Source: Naegleria lovaniensis (Eukaryota > Heterolobosea > Eutetramitea > Acrasida > Naegleriidae). From it: DNA of 64,000 nucleotides. The notes below the pieces were generated by a model. It did no database searches. It saw only the letters and a list, made by a program, of their open reading frames with translations, and had not been told where the DNA came from. The DNA lies in NCBI RefSeq assembly GCF_003324165.1, contig NW_025407829.1:711597-775596 (forward strand), in the 5' to 3' direction. Below, piece by piece: positions 10,853 to 20,849 of the stretch; within the stretch, counting starts at the first letter, position 1, and the number at the start of each line of letters is the position of its first letter. The position numbers and the translations under genes were made by a program.

Positions 10853-13554
10853 ATGATTTCATCTCCTTCGTATCAGTTCCGATGTTTGGGACAACCAGAG
10901 ATTCAACCCTTCCATCAGACCTTTGTGTTTGTAGAAGGCTCTTGGAACGATGATCCACATAATGGCCAAAAAGAGAGTCAAAATTTCTTGATCTATGAAA
11001 TTTCAAATCTTCAACACATTCAGTGCAAAGAAGTCTTTCGTGTGGATGATCTTTCTCAATTGTCCGATAAGAATCGGAAAGAAGCACGTTTGAGTGAAGT
11101 AAAATTGGATTGGGAATTGGCATGGTTATTGAATCAGAAAAATAATTCAAGTGTTGTTGAATTGAATTCAGTCAACTCCAGCTCATCCAATTTGGAGAAG
11201 AAGGATGATGCCAGAAAAATCAGAGCCGTTGGTCTGGTTGGATGCTTGATCAGTTCTCATTGTACATGTAACGAGCATGCAATGATTACGAACTGGACTT
11301 TGCAAGGTGAAATGAGCCAACATGTTGAAAAGTATCGAAATAGATCCAATAATAATGCGGTTGGCTTTGTGAATGGGAGAGCTCTCTTCATGTCCTCTCT
11401 TGGTGTGAATACGCTTCCAGATCTTGAGAAAATACTTGACGATCGTGATGAAAGTATTGCTATTGATAAGGAAGGTGATGATTGCTCAACCACAAGTTTA
11501 GTTCTAGAGCCAGTGCAAATATTTACTCAAAACAATTCTGCTGCAGCAACAACACAATTCAGGGACTGTACAAATATCATGATGGTATTGCCAAGCTCTA
11601 ACATTGCACATAGAGAGTACTCCTTTAGTGGAATTTACTTTGGTGGTTCAGTTTACAGATATTCATTGAAGGAAGATGGATTTGTTACGAGTCATCCATC
11701 AATTCCACTTGTCGATGAAACCCTTTCGAAAAATTTCTCCTTTTCTAGAGGTAGCTTTGGACGATATCCACGTTTTATTCCTTTAATTGAGAATGGTCAA
11801 CGATTGAGAAGTTTTTTCTTCCAGGAAGGTAAATTATACGAATTCGTTTGGAGTGATGCTGAATGTAGCAGCTTGAAAGTCGTTCAACATTTGGAATGGT
11901 TGAACAATGATTTTGATAGTGTGACAAGAATTGGCAATGTTGGACTCTTGCTTGGTTCGAATCAAAGTACCATATTTTTCAGGCCTCAAGAAAAAATTTG
12001 CAATGATGAACCATTTTCTAAGGCAAAAGGAAAGATTTCTGTCTTGAACAGAAAGCTCAATGGTGATGTGTTTTGGTGTGAAGAATCGGAATGTGTTGCC
12101 CAATTCAACAACCAATCACCACAAATGTTTGAAAAGGTACTCTCTTTGCAAGATTTATTACAATTGGAATTCAAACTTGTGAGTGAGCTATTCGATGAAG
12201 AATCTGCTTTGAAAGATTTGGAATTCTCTTGTTATGTACCTCGTGTACAAAACTCCAAATTATTAGAAATTGTGAACCCTTCCAAACTTCATCGTCAACA
12301 ACCAAGAATATCCATTGCTTACCAGTGTGCTGAGAATAGATATAACGACATGGAAATTATTGCAGGAATTGGGTAGGTTGTACATAATAACTCTACAAAT
12401 GTGTTCACACAAAATAATGTGTGGTTTAAACCATTTTTTTCATCAAATTTTCATAACCAATGACAACAGCTGTAAAGAATGTCAAGACAAGTTGGGAGAC
12501 ATTATTAGTGAATCATATGTGGAACTTGAACCTAAAGATTTTGCATCCTATCTCGGAGCTCCAATCATGCATACCACGTCATGGTTCGCAGATCGTTTAG
12601 AATATCGTTATTTTATTTTGGACATGAAGGATGGGAAACAATCAAGTGGAGTCATTAACGTTGCAAGTATTAATGGTGGATGTAGTTCTACAACCACGAT
12701 CGATTTGAATGAATTAGTGAAGAAACGTGACACCAACGTAATGACCGATGAAACTTGCGATACCTTTTCAAAGAAGAATTCAAAGACCTTTATTGGTATT
12801 CTTTCACCCAAATCTCAAATCACACAAATTGGAGAGAGTAGTTCCACCTCACTCTCACGCAGTAACAGAACAAAAACCTAAACTCTTTGAAAAACTTGCG
12901 TTGGAACAATTATTCCAAGTACAGAGTACACAAATTCGTGTGTGTGATCCCTTCTCAGACACTGGTGGAGTTATTGTCCAAAATGTGAAACCTGGATTGT
13001 GGAAATGGGCTCAATATGGCTGTGATTCGAAAGAATATTCAGGTACAGGCAATGTGGCTCAGCTCGTTGCGGTTCATGGTGATTACAAACACTTGTTGCA
13101 AGATCCTAAAATTTGGATCGTTCCAGAAGGCACTTATGGTCACACACTCGATCGTTCTAGAAAAATTGAAAAGACTGAATTTCATGAACAAGAATTGGAA
13201 GGAGGATGGTATGTCATGAAATTGGGAGTTGGTGTCGATGTTGCAATGGCTGGAATTTATGATCAACAATATTTCAACGATGCCTCCACATTGGAACTTG
13301 AAAAGAAACAAAAACCTTCGGCTCTTGATCTTAATTTTAAATTTAGTTTTCAATCGGAATGGCAAGAATATGTGAGTAAGGTAATGGAGCAAAGAGGCTA
13401 TCCAAGTAGTATTCCTGTACCTTATGGTATTATTTCTTCGAGTGGTTATGGAGATGGATGTTATGCTTGTTTGTTTAAGAAGAGTGAGGATCATGTGGTT
13501 GCTGTGAAATTGGTGTTTGTTAACGAAACTAGTCACAGTGATGACGATGAGTAA
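10853..13554 (+). CDS. Uncharacterised 845-aa protein, three exons, DUF4241-like C-terminus
   Basis: Exons 10853-12372, 12470-12795 and 12863-13554 total 2538 nt. The apparent frame break near 12.8 kb is resolved by a 67-nt GT-AG intron (12796-12862, phase 1), which joins two otherwise unlinked frames cleanly. The start is the first ATG in frame, in an A-rich context. Residues 1-520 are not recognised; they contain repeated short beta-like segments ('YSFSGIYFGGSVYRYSL', 'FFFQEGKLYEFVWSD') that could be a propeller. The last 230 residues begin 'QIRVCDPFSDTGG' and end 'GIISSSGYGDGCYACLF', a spacing resembling DUF4241-type proteins (start 'DP', end 'GDGxY'). That similarity is from memory and weak. 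No signal peptide or membrane segment. Function unknown. Confidence 0.7.
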
Positions 13555-13643
13555 TCAAGTTGTGTGCACATACTTTCACCCGTAAATTAAATGACAAGAT
13601 CGATTTTGTTATTAAGCTCAAGTGTTTGTTATCTTGAATCACT

Positions 13644-14933
13644 TCAGTTCAAGAAAATATCTTCATACAATGTCCTCTCTTCTTTTGCTGGAAAATGTTC
13701 TCTCAGCACACCCTCTTTATCAGCAAAATACCTTAATGTTTCTTTTGTTTTGTCCACTGAAAAAAGCTTACGAAGTAATTGTTTTGGAGCTAATCGTTCG
13801 TTAGGCATTTCTTTCAACGATGAATCAATAAATTCTTTCAATGTTCGAGATGATTCTTCTTGTTCTTGCAAACATTCTTCAATCTTCGATTTGTTGCAAC
13901 AGTCTTCTTGGCTCAACCTAAAGCATTCTAAAATAACAAGTCCCAAAGAATAGACATCGCTTTTAGGAGAGATTTTGTGTTCGTTATCTCTTTCTGGTGC
14001 ACGATAACCTTTAGAATAGGATTTACAGGTCAGCTCTTTACCGTTGCGTTTGCATTCATAACGAGCATCAGTTTCAATACATTCGTCGAAGGTTTCAGAT
14101 ATTTCAAAATCGATCAAATAGTAATGATTGTCATACTTGACAATATTTTGAGGTTTCACATCGTTATGAATCATGTTCTTCGATTCTAATATCACCATTT
14201 GGCATAGAATGTCACAAATCATGCGTTGAACTTCCTTCCCTTTCATTCCACAACGAATTATTTTGGGCAAGCCAATACCTGCAACACTGATCAAACTATT
14301 GTCTGGTCCACAAACCACATACAATGTTCTCATCTTGCTCATGACGGTCGATGTTTTTCTCCATTCCCACGCGCGACATGTTTTCCAATAGACCTGCAAA
14401 GAGTCGTTTTCTTGTAAAGATTTTCTTCTCAACACCCCTCTACTCACAGTCTTTCCATCATATGGCGTTCCGTCATATTCTTCAGGAGTGAAAGTATACT
14501 CAAACCCCAAAATATCAATGTCTTTGGATTGCTTCTCCAAACCATGTGTCGAGTTATTGATAAAAGTGGTCTGTTTGATATTTAATGAGAAACATTCTTC
14601 TAATGTCTTGTTTTCCAATCTTGTTCAAAGGTGGTGGTGATCATAGAAAGAACATGATCATGTTCAGAATTAGAAAAGACATGCTTACATGCTTTTGGAT
14701 TTCTTTGGTGTAGAATTTTCCTCTTTTGCAAAACAAACCTCCGATAACAATTTCTGTTTTTTCATGCTCCTCTTTCTTTTTTTCTTGTTGATGGGGGTGG
14801 AAATTTCCTTCTTATTAGGATGAGAGTTATTCATGTTTTCAGCAGTTCTAATGTTGAAGGTTAGACCCGTACAACCTTGTAACTCTGTAGTCCGTTTTTC
14901 AGAGGATGATGAAAGTCTTGATTGTGGAGGCAT
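13644..14933 (-). CDS. Divergent protein kinase-like protein, N-lobe not recognisable, two exons
   Basis: Exon 1 (14933-14689) joins exon 2 (14619-13644) across a 69-nt phase-2 intron to give 406 aa. Exon 1 begins at a good ATG and encodes a Lys/Ser-rich tail. The C-lobe is clear: 'IHNDVKPQNIV' (catalytic loop, HRD to HND), 'LIDFEIS' (DFG to DFE), 'KGYRAPE' (APE motif) and 'KSDVYSLGLVILE' (F helix). I cannot find a Gly-rich loop or a VAIK lysine in the first 200 residues, and the Gly of DFG is replaced, so nucleotide binding may be altered or lost. The catalytic Asp and the Mg-binding Asn are kept. Could be a pseudokinase or a fast-evolving active kinase. Convergent with the gene ending at 13554, 89 bp apart. 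Confidence 0.75.
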
Positions 14934-15092
14934 TTTTAAAGATTTCTTTTGGCGGTTTTTATAGATGAGTGGTAAGGCTTGAGTTTCATTCGGAACTTTG
15001 GTATCTATTTACTTTGGTACTATTCGTGATGTTAAGGAATCTTAATGATACCTTAAATGATACTCCTTACTCCGCGGATCGAAATAGAATAT

Positions 15093-16004
15093 TTATTGGT
15101 ACAAATTGAAATTGGGTTTGTTTCTTTCCTTTGCAAGAACATAAATGATCACACTTACGAATAGCACAATGAACATGATGACATCAAACAGAATGAGGAA
15201 ATAAATTGCTTTCTTTGAAAACCTAGCAAATTTTCTTTCTCTTGGGTTGTGTGAATTCTTAAAGTATCCGTAAAAGGCAAGTAAGGGAAGAAGTGACAAA
15301 CATGGGACCATCCATACCAACATGGCCACAGCAATGGCAAGTCCAAAATATAATTTCACATGTTTTGAAGGCCGAGCAAGTAAAGACGATCGTCTTCTCA
15401 ATGTTTGCAATGTAGAAGTATCCTCTTCTGTGGTGTGAATATCAACTTCTTCCATTTCATGATCTGCTTCGAATGGCACTAATTGAAGGGAATCAATTCT
15501 CTTCTCAGAACTGTCTCCATAAAATTGTGGTGTTCCAGTCGTGACAAGAGGTATGGTCGAGGAGGATGAAGATGTTGATGCTTGTTGAAATCCTGCGCCG
15601 CTCCATGTTTTCGATGGTCCCTGGCCTTTATCAAAAATAGCTGGACTAGAATATTGAATAGAAGAAGGACTGATAGTTTCAATAAAGTTCAAAGATGTTG
15701 CTCGTTGTTGTTGATGATGATGATCGAGTGGAATACCTTTATCATCTCGTGGTGGTTGTGAAATGGTAGTTTCAATATTGTTATTATGTAATAGTGACGC
15801 TGGCGATGATACAGAGGCCTCACCTGGCGTCAACATTGTTGAATAATTCCACTCAGTAAGTGATGATCCATGAGGTTGCGGTTTCAATAATGGTCTTTCT
15901 GTTGAGGTAGATTCCAACTGTTGTTGTGCTGGACGTAGGGTTGTGGTTGCTGTGGTGTTGTATGGATCATTGGAAGTGGTTGAGTCCGTTTGGTTTCTTT
16001 CCAT
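15093..16004 (-). CDS. Two-transmembrane protein with long low-complexity N-terminus
   Basis: Single exon, 303 aa, ATG start. Residues 1-210 are Ser/Thr/Gln/Pro-rich and probably disordered and cytosolic. The C-terminus has two hydrophobic segments, about residues 222-246 and 262-292, separated by a short basic loop 'NSHNPRERKFARFSKK'. The loop and flanking helices resemble those of the small protein encoded at 45587-45982 ('KSDVPRARKWGRLSW'), suggesting one uncharacterised family. No signal peptide. Function unknown; an endomembrane or plasma-membrane location is inferred from the helices only. Confidence 0.7.
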   Translation of the reverse strand: MERNQTDSTTSNDPYNTTATTTLRPAQQQLESTSTERPLLKPQPHGSSLTEWNYSTMLTPGEASVSSPASLLHNNNIETTISQPPRDDKGIPLDHHHQQQRATSLNFIETISPSSIQYSSPAIFDKGQGPSKTWSGAGFQQASTSSSSSTIPLVTTGTPQFYGDSSEKRIDSLQLVPFEADHEMEEVDIHTTEEDTSTLQTLRRRSSLLARPSKHVKLYFGLAIAVAMLVWMVPCLSLLPLLAFYGYFKNSHNPRERKFARFSKKAIYFLILFDVIMFIVLFVSVIIYVLAKERNKPNFNLYQ

Positions 16005-16283
16005 TTGTTTTCGAGAGGATAGTTGTGCTTGTGAAAGCGTTTTTGGAAATGACTATTAAAATGTAAAATAGACATTTTAAGAAGTGAACGTTTTCACATC
16101 CTAGTGGTATGATTGTCGTTCGTTGTTCAACAAATTAATCACCATGCTTGATGAAGAAGATTGCCACATGGAATGGGAGTCGTTGGTTTTGTAACAAATT
16201 CTTGTAAATGGCATGCCAGACCTATTTCTAAGATAAAATTAACAGGTAGTCTAGGAGTAGAGTGATAATATTACCAGTAGAGG

Positions 16284-17591
16284 CTATGAAGATGCCTGTT
16301 GTTGCTGATGATGATGTGCTCTTTCCAAATGATTTTTTACAATTTCAATATTTTGCTCCAGCAGAGTATCCATTCGTTCGAGCTCTGTTATATTTTCATT
16401 GTGTGTCTGTGAACTTTCAATTAAATCCTTAATTAATAATTGAGCTTTTTGCAAGTTTTCGAGTGCGAATTGAGCTCTTCTCTTCTGTTCTCGTTGGCGT
16501 TCATCGTCACTGTAATTTTTAATTTGCTCATGGTCATTGTTGCAATACCAAACTAGTGCGCTCTTAGCCAACGCGAGACTTGCCCACCATTTGTACTCGT
16601 GTCCAAAGGTTGTACTTCTTCTTGCATGAAAGATTGAAGCAGATGATGATTCGTAACGAGTGCAATATTTTTGAAGGTTGTCATAAAATTCAGCATCCCC
16701 GATTAGTGTGTTAATAGAATTCAATTCTTCCTGTGTGAAAATATCCATGCCATTAGTAACGGCCAGTCTCAAAAACGAGTAATTTTCTCGCTCTTTCCAT
16801 TCTTTGGAAGAAATTTTCCAATTTTCGACAACTCTTTCACAAAAAGATTGAGGAACTCGAGAAATTTCCTTATACAATTGTCCCATAAATGATAGATAAT
16901 TCATAACATGCTCTCCAAAGGTCATGTCTGAGTGATGGACAATTTCATCGTGTGTATCATCATTTAAATCATGCTTGCGGTGGTTATTAAAATCACTCTT
17001 AATACTCTCCGTAGTCATCATGTCATCGTTTGCTTCAGTCCTTGTTTTACTCATTAAATGATCAAACAATGCACTCACAGGATAGGTCAGAGTATGAAAC
17101 GGGGTTAAACACACGACAAGAGGAAATGCCAACGTTCCCATTGCAAGCATCAAACTTCTAGGAGCACTATGTCCTACATGCACTTGCCCCTCCTGTTGTT
17201 GAAATCTTTCCCTGACATCACGAGATACTTGTTCCAAAATTTCCCGATCAAGCCTTCGTGTATCAAAGGCTCTAAAATCCATCTTGTTCAACATTTCTTG
17301 CTCTTCTCTATTAAATCCGAGATAGGAATTCATCCACAAGATTCGTTGTTTTTCCATTTCTGATTCAAAAAGAAAACAGCACATGCCGAGAGGGAAAGCC
17401 CAACGGGGAATTGTCGAAACTATTTTCTTCATTTTTTTAAAACTTGAAGCAACAAGAAATGATCTCGCGGATGATGTCAAAACAATTTGATTGGATTCCC
17501 GTTCCTCACCGATCACGTGTTCCAACTTGGTGCAGAATAGTTTTGAAAGAATGTGTGGAAACAACATGTAAATGGTCTTCAGAAAAAACAT
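16284..17591 (-). CDS. Uncharacterised 435-aa protein with probable membrane segments
   Basis: Single exon. The frame opens two codons earlier but the first ATG is at 17591. The N-terminus is hydrophobic and basic ('MFFLKTIYMLFPHILSKLF'), which could be a signal anchor or a mitochondrial presequence. Further hydrophobic stretches sit near residues 65-78 ('WAFPLGMCCFLF') and 146-168 ('LMLAMGTLAFPLVVCLTPF'). The C-terminal third is helical and charged, including an Arg/Glu-rich region that may form a coiled coil, ending in a His/Gln run. No family recognised. Confidence 0.65.
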   Translation of the reverse strand: MFFLKTIYMLFPHILSKLFCTKLEHVIGEERESNQIVLTSSARSFLVASSFKKMKKIVSTIPRWAFPLGMCCFLFESEMEKQRILWMNSYLGFNREEQEMLNKMDFRAFDTRRLDREILEQVSRDVRERFQQQEGQVHVGHSAPRSLMLAMGTLAFPLVVCLTPFHTLTYPVSALFDHLMSKTRTEANDDMMTTESIKSDFNNHRKHDLNDDTHDEIVHHSDMTFGEHVMNYLSFMGQLYKEISRVPQSFCERVVENWKISSKEWKERENYSFLRLAVTNGMDIFTQEELNSINTLIGDAEFYDNLQKYCTRYESSSASIFHARRSTTFGHEYKWWASLALAKSALVWYCNNDHEQIKNYSDDERQREQKRRAQFALENLQKAQLLIKDLIESSQTHNENITELERMDTLLEQNIEIVKNHLERAHHHQQQQASS

Positions 17592-17769
17592 TCTCACTCT
17601 TCAGATGAGACTTTGTGAATTGCATGTCATAACTTCGTTCTCATGAACTTGACACTTGAGTACTGACATGGTTTACACAAATTCACAACATTCGAATTCA
17701 TGAATTTTCAAATTGTCTCACAATTCGAACGTTGAAGGAACGCTAGCCTTTTTAAAACAAGAAAAAAAA

Positions 17770-20334
17770 ATGTCCTCGTCGTGTCCGCAGTATTTATCAT
17801 TAACCACGACTCGAACGGTTAATTTTAAAAACGCTGTGGATGCTACTACTAGTAGAACTGGCAATCAAGGCTATGCTGGGAGTAGTATTGATCTGGCTCA
17901 TCATCCGAGAGCTATGTCGGCTACCCACCACCGTTCGTTATCACCTCGGAGTGATCCTCTGAGGCTTGTTATGAATGACGAGGAGGATTTTGCAAGCCTT
18001 TCTGTGAGTGGTAATGATGAGAAGGAAACAACAGCTACAGAACTTTTTAGTAATGGCGGCTCATCAACTATTTCATCAACAGCATCTCCGTCATTGTCGC
18101 CGAAGAGAAACGTGTTCTCATCTCATATGAGCGTTGAAATTGTTCCTAAAAAAGAAAGGATAGCACCAATACTCAACAGGAATGAGAGTTTTAATGGTAG
18201 TAGTAGTGGCAGCTCTGAGAATGATGATCCACTAAAAAATTCTCGGTTTCACAATGGCGAGAGAACGTCTTCCGAGGAAAGTATGGATCGTCATGGCGAG
18301 TCTTGCTGTGAAATATTTGAAGATGATGATGATCACTATGAAAGCAAACTATTGGGCACAACAACCACATATTCCAACACTTCTTCCTTCCAAACACCAC
18401 CGTCGCTCTCAACCTTCGTGTCCAACAGTCGTGAAGTTTATAAAAGGATTATGCGACCCGACATGAATGCTCCGTTCGTGGTTTTTATAATGCTTCTCAT
18501 TATTGTAGTGACAGGCGTCCTTACATTGATGAATATCAACAACAAGAGTTTGCATCCCATCAACAACAACAGCGACCAAAGGTCAACACAAATTTTCACG
18601 ACGAACCTTCAAAATTCTGTAAATACCCTTTCCCAATTGAAAGATGCCTTTAATAGAGCCGACATGGTGAATCCCACAAACTCAACCTTTGCATTTTCAA
18701 CATTCTTGTCAGTGGCCAGCAATGAAAAAGTGGCCTTTGACTATACAGTAGGAGTTGTCACATTATTTCAGAGTGTCATTTCGAACACAAAAACAAATTA
18801 TCCCTTCGTTGTGGTGGTTGTACCTCCACGAATTAATGATGCAAAGGGATTGACTGAGAGCGTCGTTGTAAAAAGGACTCTCTCGGTAATTACCGACATT
18901 CAACAATCGTTAAGGCCGGAAGAACTTTCTCGTATGCGATTTGTGATCGCCTCCTACATCTCCAATCCAACGGAGGGAAAACACGCAATTGCCAATAACG
19001 TTGAAAATCGTTACATTGACACCTTCAACAAGCTTCACATGTGGAAATTGGATGAATTTAATTTTAAAAGAATCATTTACTTTGATGCAGATGTCATCGT
19101 TCTGAAGCCACAAATCGATACTCTATTTCAATGTGGTCACTTTTGTGCAGTGAGCGATTTGTGCATTCCAGAATTTTTCAACGGTGGTTTAATGGTTTTG
19201 GAACCCAAAGAGGAAACATATCGAGACATGACTGAAAAAATACGACAACCTGAATACAAGAGCTATGACGGTGGAGAACAAGGATTTATTAATCGATACT
19301 TTGATTTCAACATCAACAGTACAGCATGGCCATTACGAGCCCAGGCACTGGGATACAAACAACATCAACAAGAGCGTAGTACTATTAACCTGAATGGCAA
19401 TTTTGAAGAATTGGCACAAAAAGTTCCTTCCTCTGTATATAGACTTCCTTTCAATTTCAACGTTCAATCTCAATTGGCCTTACTTTCAAGCATTGGATGG
19501 CACAAGTTTGCATCGACAGCTGTCGACGATGGCTCCATTGCACTGCATCTTGTGTTTCCAGTCAAACCATGGACCTTTATTGGTTATCCCATGCTTTCTC
19601 CCAGCTACATGTGGCAAACCTATTTCAGAAAAACAGCACTATATAGAATTATTCCTTGGGAGCTATTACTGTTGAATTTCTCATTATGTTGTCTTGCAGT
19701 AATAATCATCAGTAAGCAAGTGGGAAAGATTGAGTTACCAACCCTTCTCCTTTCAAATTTGTTTGGAAACATGATTGAGGATCATGTAAAACATTTCAAG
19801 GATGGAACAGAGAGTTGGAAAAGTTTCCTATTTTTCAATTTCATGCCTCCCCTAGCAGTGATTTTTTCTTGCCTTGTGTCTGCATATGTTTACCTGGCCT
19901 TGTTGCTGATTCAACAATATGATCCTCATATGATTTGGGCCATGATGATAGTCACAAGCGGATCCATTACCGCCATTATCTTGGGATTATACACGAATGT
20001 GCTGTCACATGCTACTTTCTTGCACTTTTCAAAACGATTTTTTACGCTCAAAATTGGCCAAAATTACAACAGCAAAAAGTATTTCTTTTGGCTTGTTGGA
20101 ACATTAGCGTTTGGTACGATTGGTTGTAGCTCAGTTTTTATATTCTGCATGTATACGATTGGATTATTTGTATTGCAGATTGTCTACGCCTCTTTAATTC
20201 TCCTTGCATTTTTACTCTTGCTCTATTTGAAAGTATTGCAACCCATCTCTCATCTCACAATTATAAGAACATTGAAAAATTTGACGAAAGAAGGAGAGAA
20301 AAATTCCTTCTTCAAGAACAAGCTGGATGTTTGA
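17770..20334 (+). CDS. GT8 glycosyltransferase (glycogenin/PGSIP-like) with C-terminal multi-TM domain
   Basis: Single exon, 854 aa; the start is the ATG after an A9 run, since the frame upstream has no ATG. Residues 1-230 are Ser/Thr-rich and cytosolic. A transmembrane anchor lies at about 234-255. The GT8 catalytic domain covers about 310-610: the DxD metal/nucleotide-sugar motif is 'YFDADVIVLKP' (D439 and D441), followed by 'FFNGGLMVLEP', 'YDGGEQGFINRYF' and the terminal 'ALHLVFPVKPW' (His and KPW of GT8). Five or six further hydrophobic helices occupy about 630-830. GT8 plus a C-terminal membrane bundle is the layout of plant IPUT1/PGSIP6, which adds glucuronic acid to inositol phosphorylceramide in the Golgi. 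That substrate is an inference; the GT8 fold is firm. Confidence 0.8.
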   Translation: MSSSCPQYLSLTTTRTVNFKNAVDATTSRTGNQGYAGSSIDLAHHPRAMSATHHRSLSPRSDPLRLVMNDEEDFASLSVSGNDEKETTATELFSNGGSSTISSTASPSLSPKRNVFSSHMSVEIVPKKERIAPILNRNESFNGSSSGSSENDDPLKNSRFHNGERTSSEESMDRHGESCCEIFEDDDDHYESKLLGTTTTYSNTSSFQTPPSLSTFVSNSREVYKRIMRPDMNAPFVVFIMLLIIVVTGVLTLMNINNKSLHPINNNSDQRSTQIFTTNLQNSVNTLSQLKDAFNRADMVNPTNSTFAFSTFLSVASNEKVAFDYTVGVVTLFQSVISNTKTNYPFVVVVVPPRINDAKGLTESVVVKRTLSVITDIQQSLRPEELSRMRFVIASYISNPTEGKHAIANNVENRYIDTFNKLHMWKLDEFNFKRIIYFDADVIVLKPQIDTLFQCGHFCAVSDLCIPEFFNGGLMVLEPKEETYRDMTEKIRQPEYKSYDGGEQGFINRYFDFNINSTAWPLRAQALGYKQHQQERSTINLNGNFEELAQKVPSSVYRLPFNFNVQSQLALLSSIGWHKFASTAVDDGSIALHLVFPVKPWTFIGYPMLSPSYMWQTYFRKTALYRIIPWELLLLNFSLCCLAVIIISKQVGKIELPTLLLSNLFGNMIEDHVKHFKDGTESWKSFLFFNFMPPLAVIFSCLVSAYVYLALLLIQQYDPHMIWAMMIVTSGSITAIILGLYTNVLSHATFLHFSKRFFTLKIGQNYNSKKYFFWLVGTLAFGTIGCSSVFIFCMYTIGLFVLQIVYASLILLAFLLLLYLKVLQPISHLTIIRTLKNLTKEGEKNSFFKNKLDV

Positions 20335-20849
20335 GCTTGCATGAAGCTACACACAGCTTATCGTGGACTATGATTGGAACCATCAATTTGTGGTTTAAAA
20401 TTATGTTTCTCTCATTTAGTTCTCCCTCCCAAATGAATATTTCGAATAGGTTTAATCATAAATTAATTTATTTGTAACCAACACGAATCGAATTAAAAGC
20501 TTTCTCTTCAAAAAATAATCTCTTTTTGGTTCTTCTGCGCTTTCCATCGACGTGAACAACGATCCTCAGCACGTATTGTTGCTTCCGATCATTGAAATTG
20601 AACCATTTATCATCATAATCAAATTGTTGTACATCATCACCACAACAACCAATAGGAGGTGAAAAAAACTTGTGGTTCTCTTATTCTGAATTTTTGAAAG
20701 TGTCGGTTGATTTTCATTCTTGTTGTTCCGATCAATTATTCGCTTGCACTACCTAACAACATCATTAGAGGCCTTTCATTGCGTGTTGTTGTAGAGACTT
20801 TTTTAGAACGCTCTGTACTCATCATCACGAAAATATTATTGGTGTGGTA
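20335..20849 (+). other. Intergenic region upstream of the myotubularin gene, 515 bp
   Basis: Holds the 3' end of the GT8 transcript and the promoter/leader of the next gene. It is rich in CAA/TTG-like runs and short T-tracts. I see no coding exon, RNA gene or inverted repeat of note. Confidence 0.5.

Noticed and set aside
12748-12881. Apparent frameshift or two overlapping genes near 12.8 kb
   Set aside because: A GT-AG intron at 12796-12862 joins both frames in phase, of normal length for this genome.
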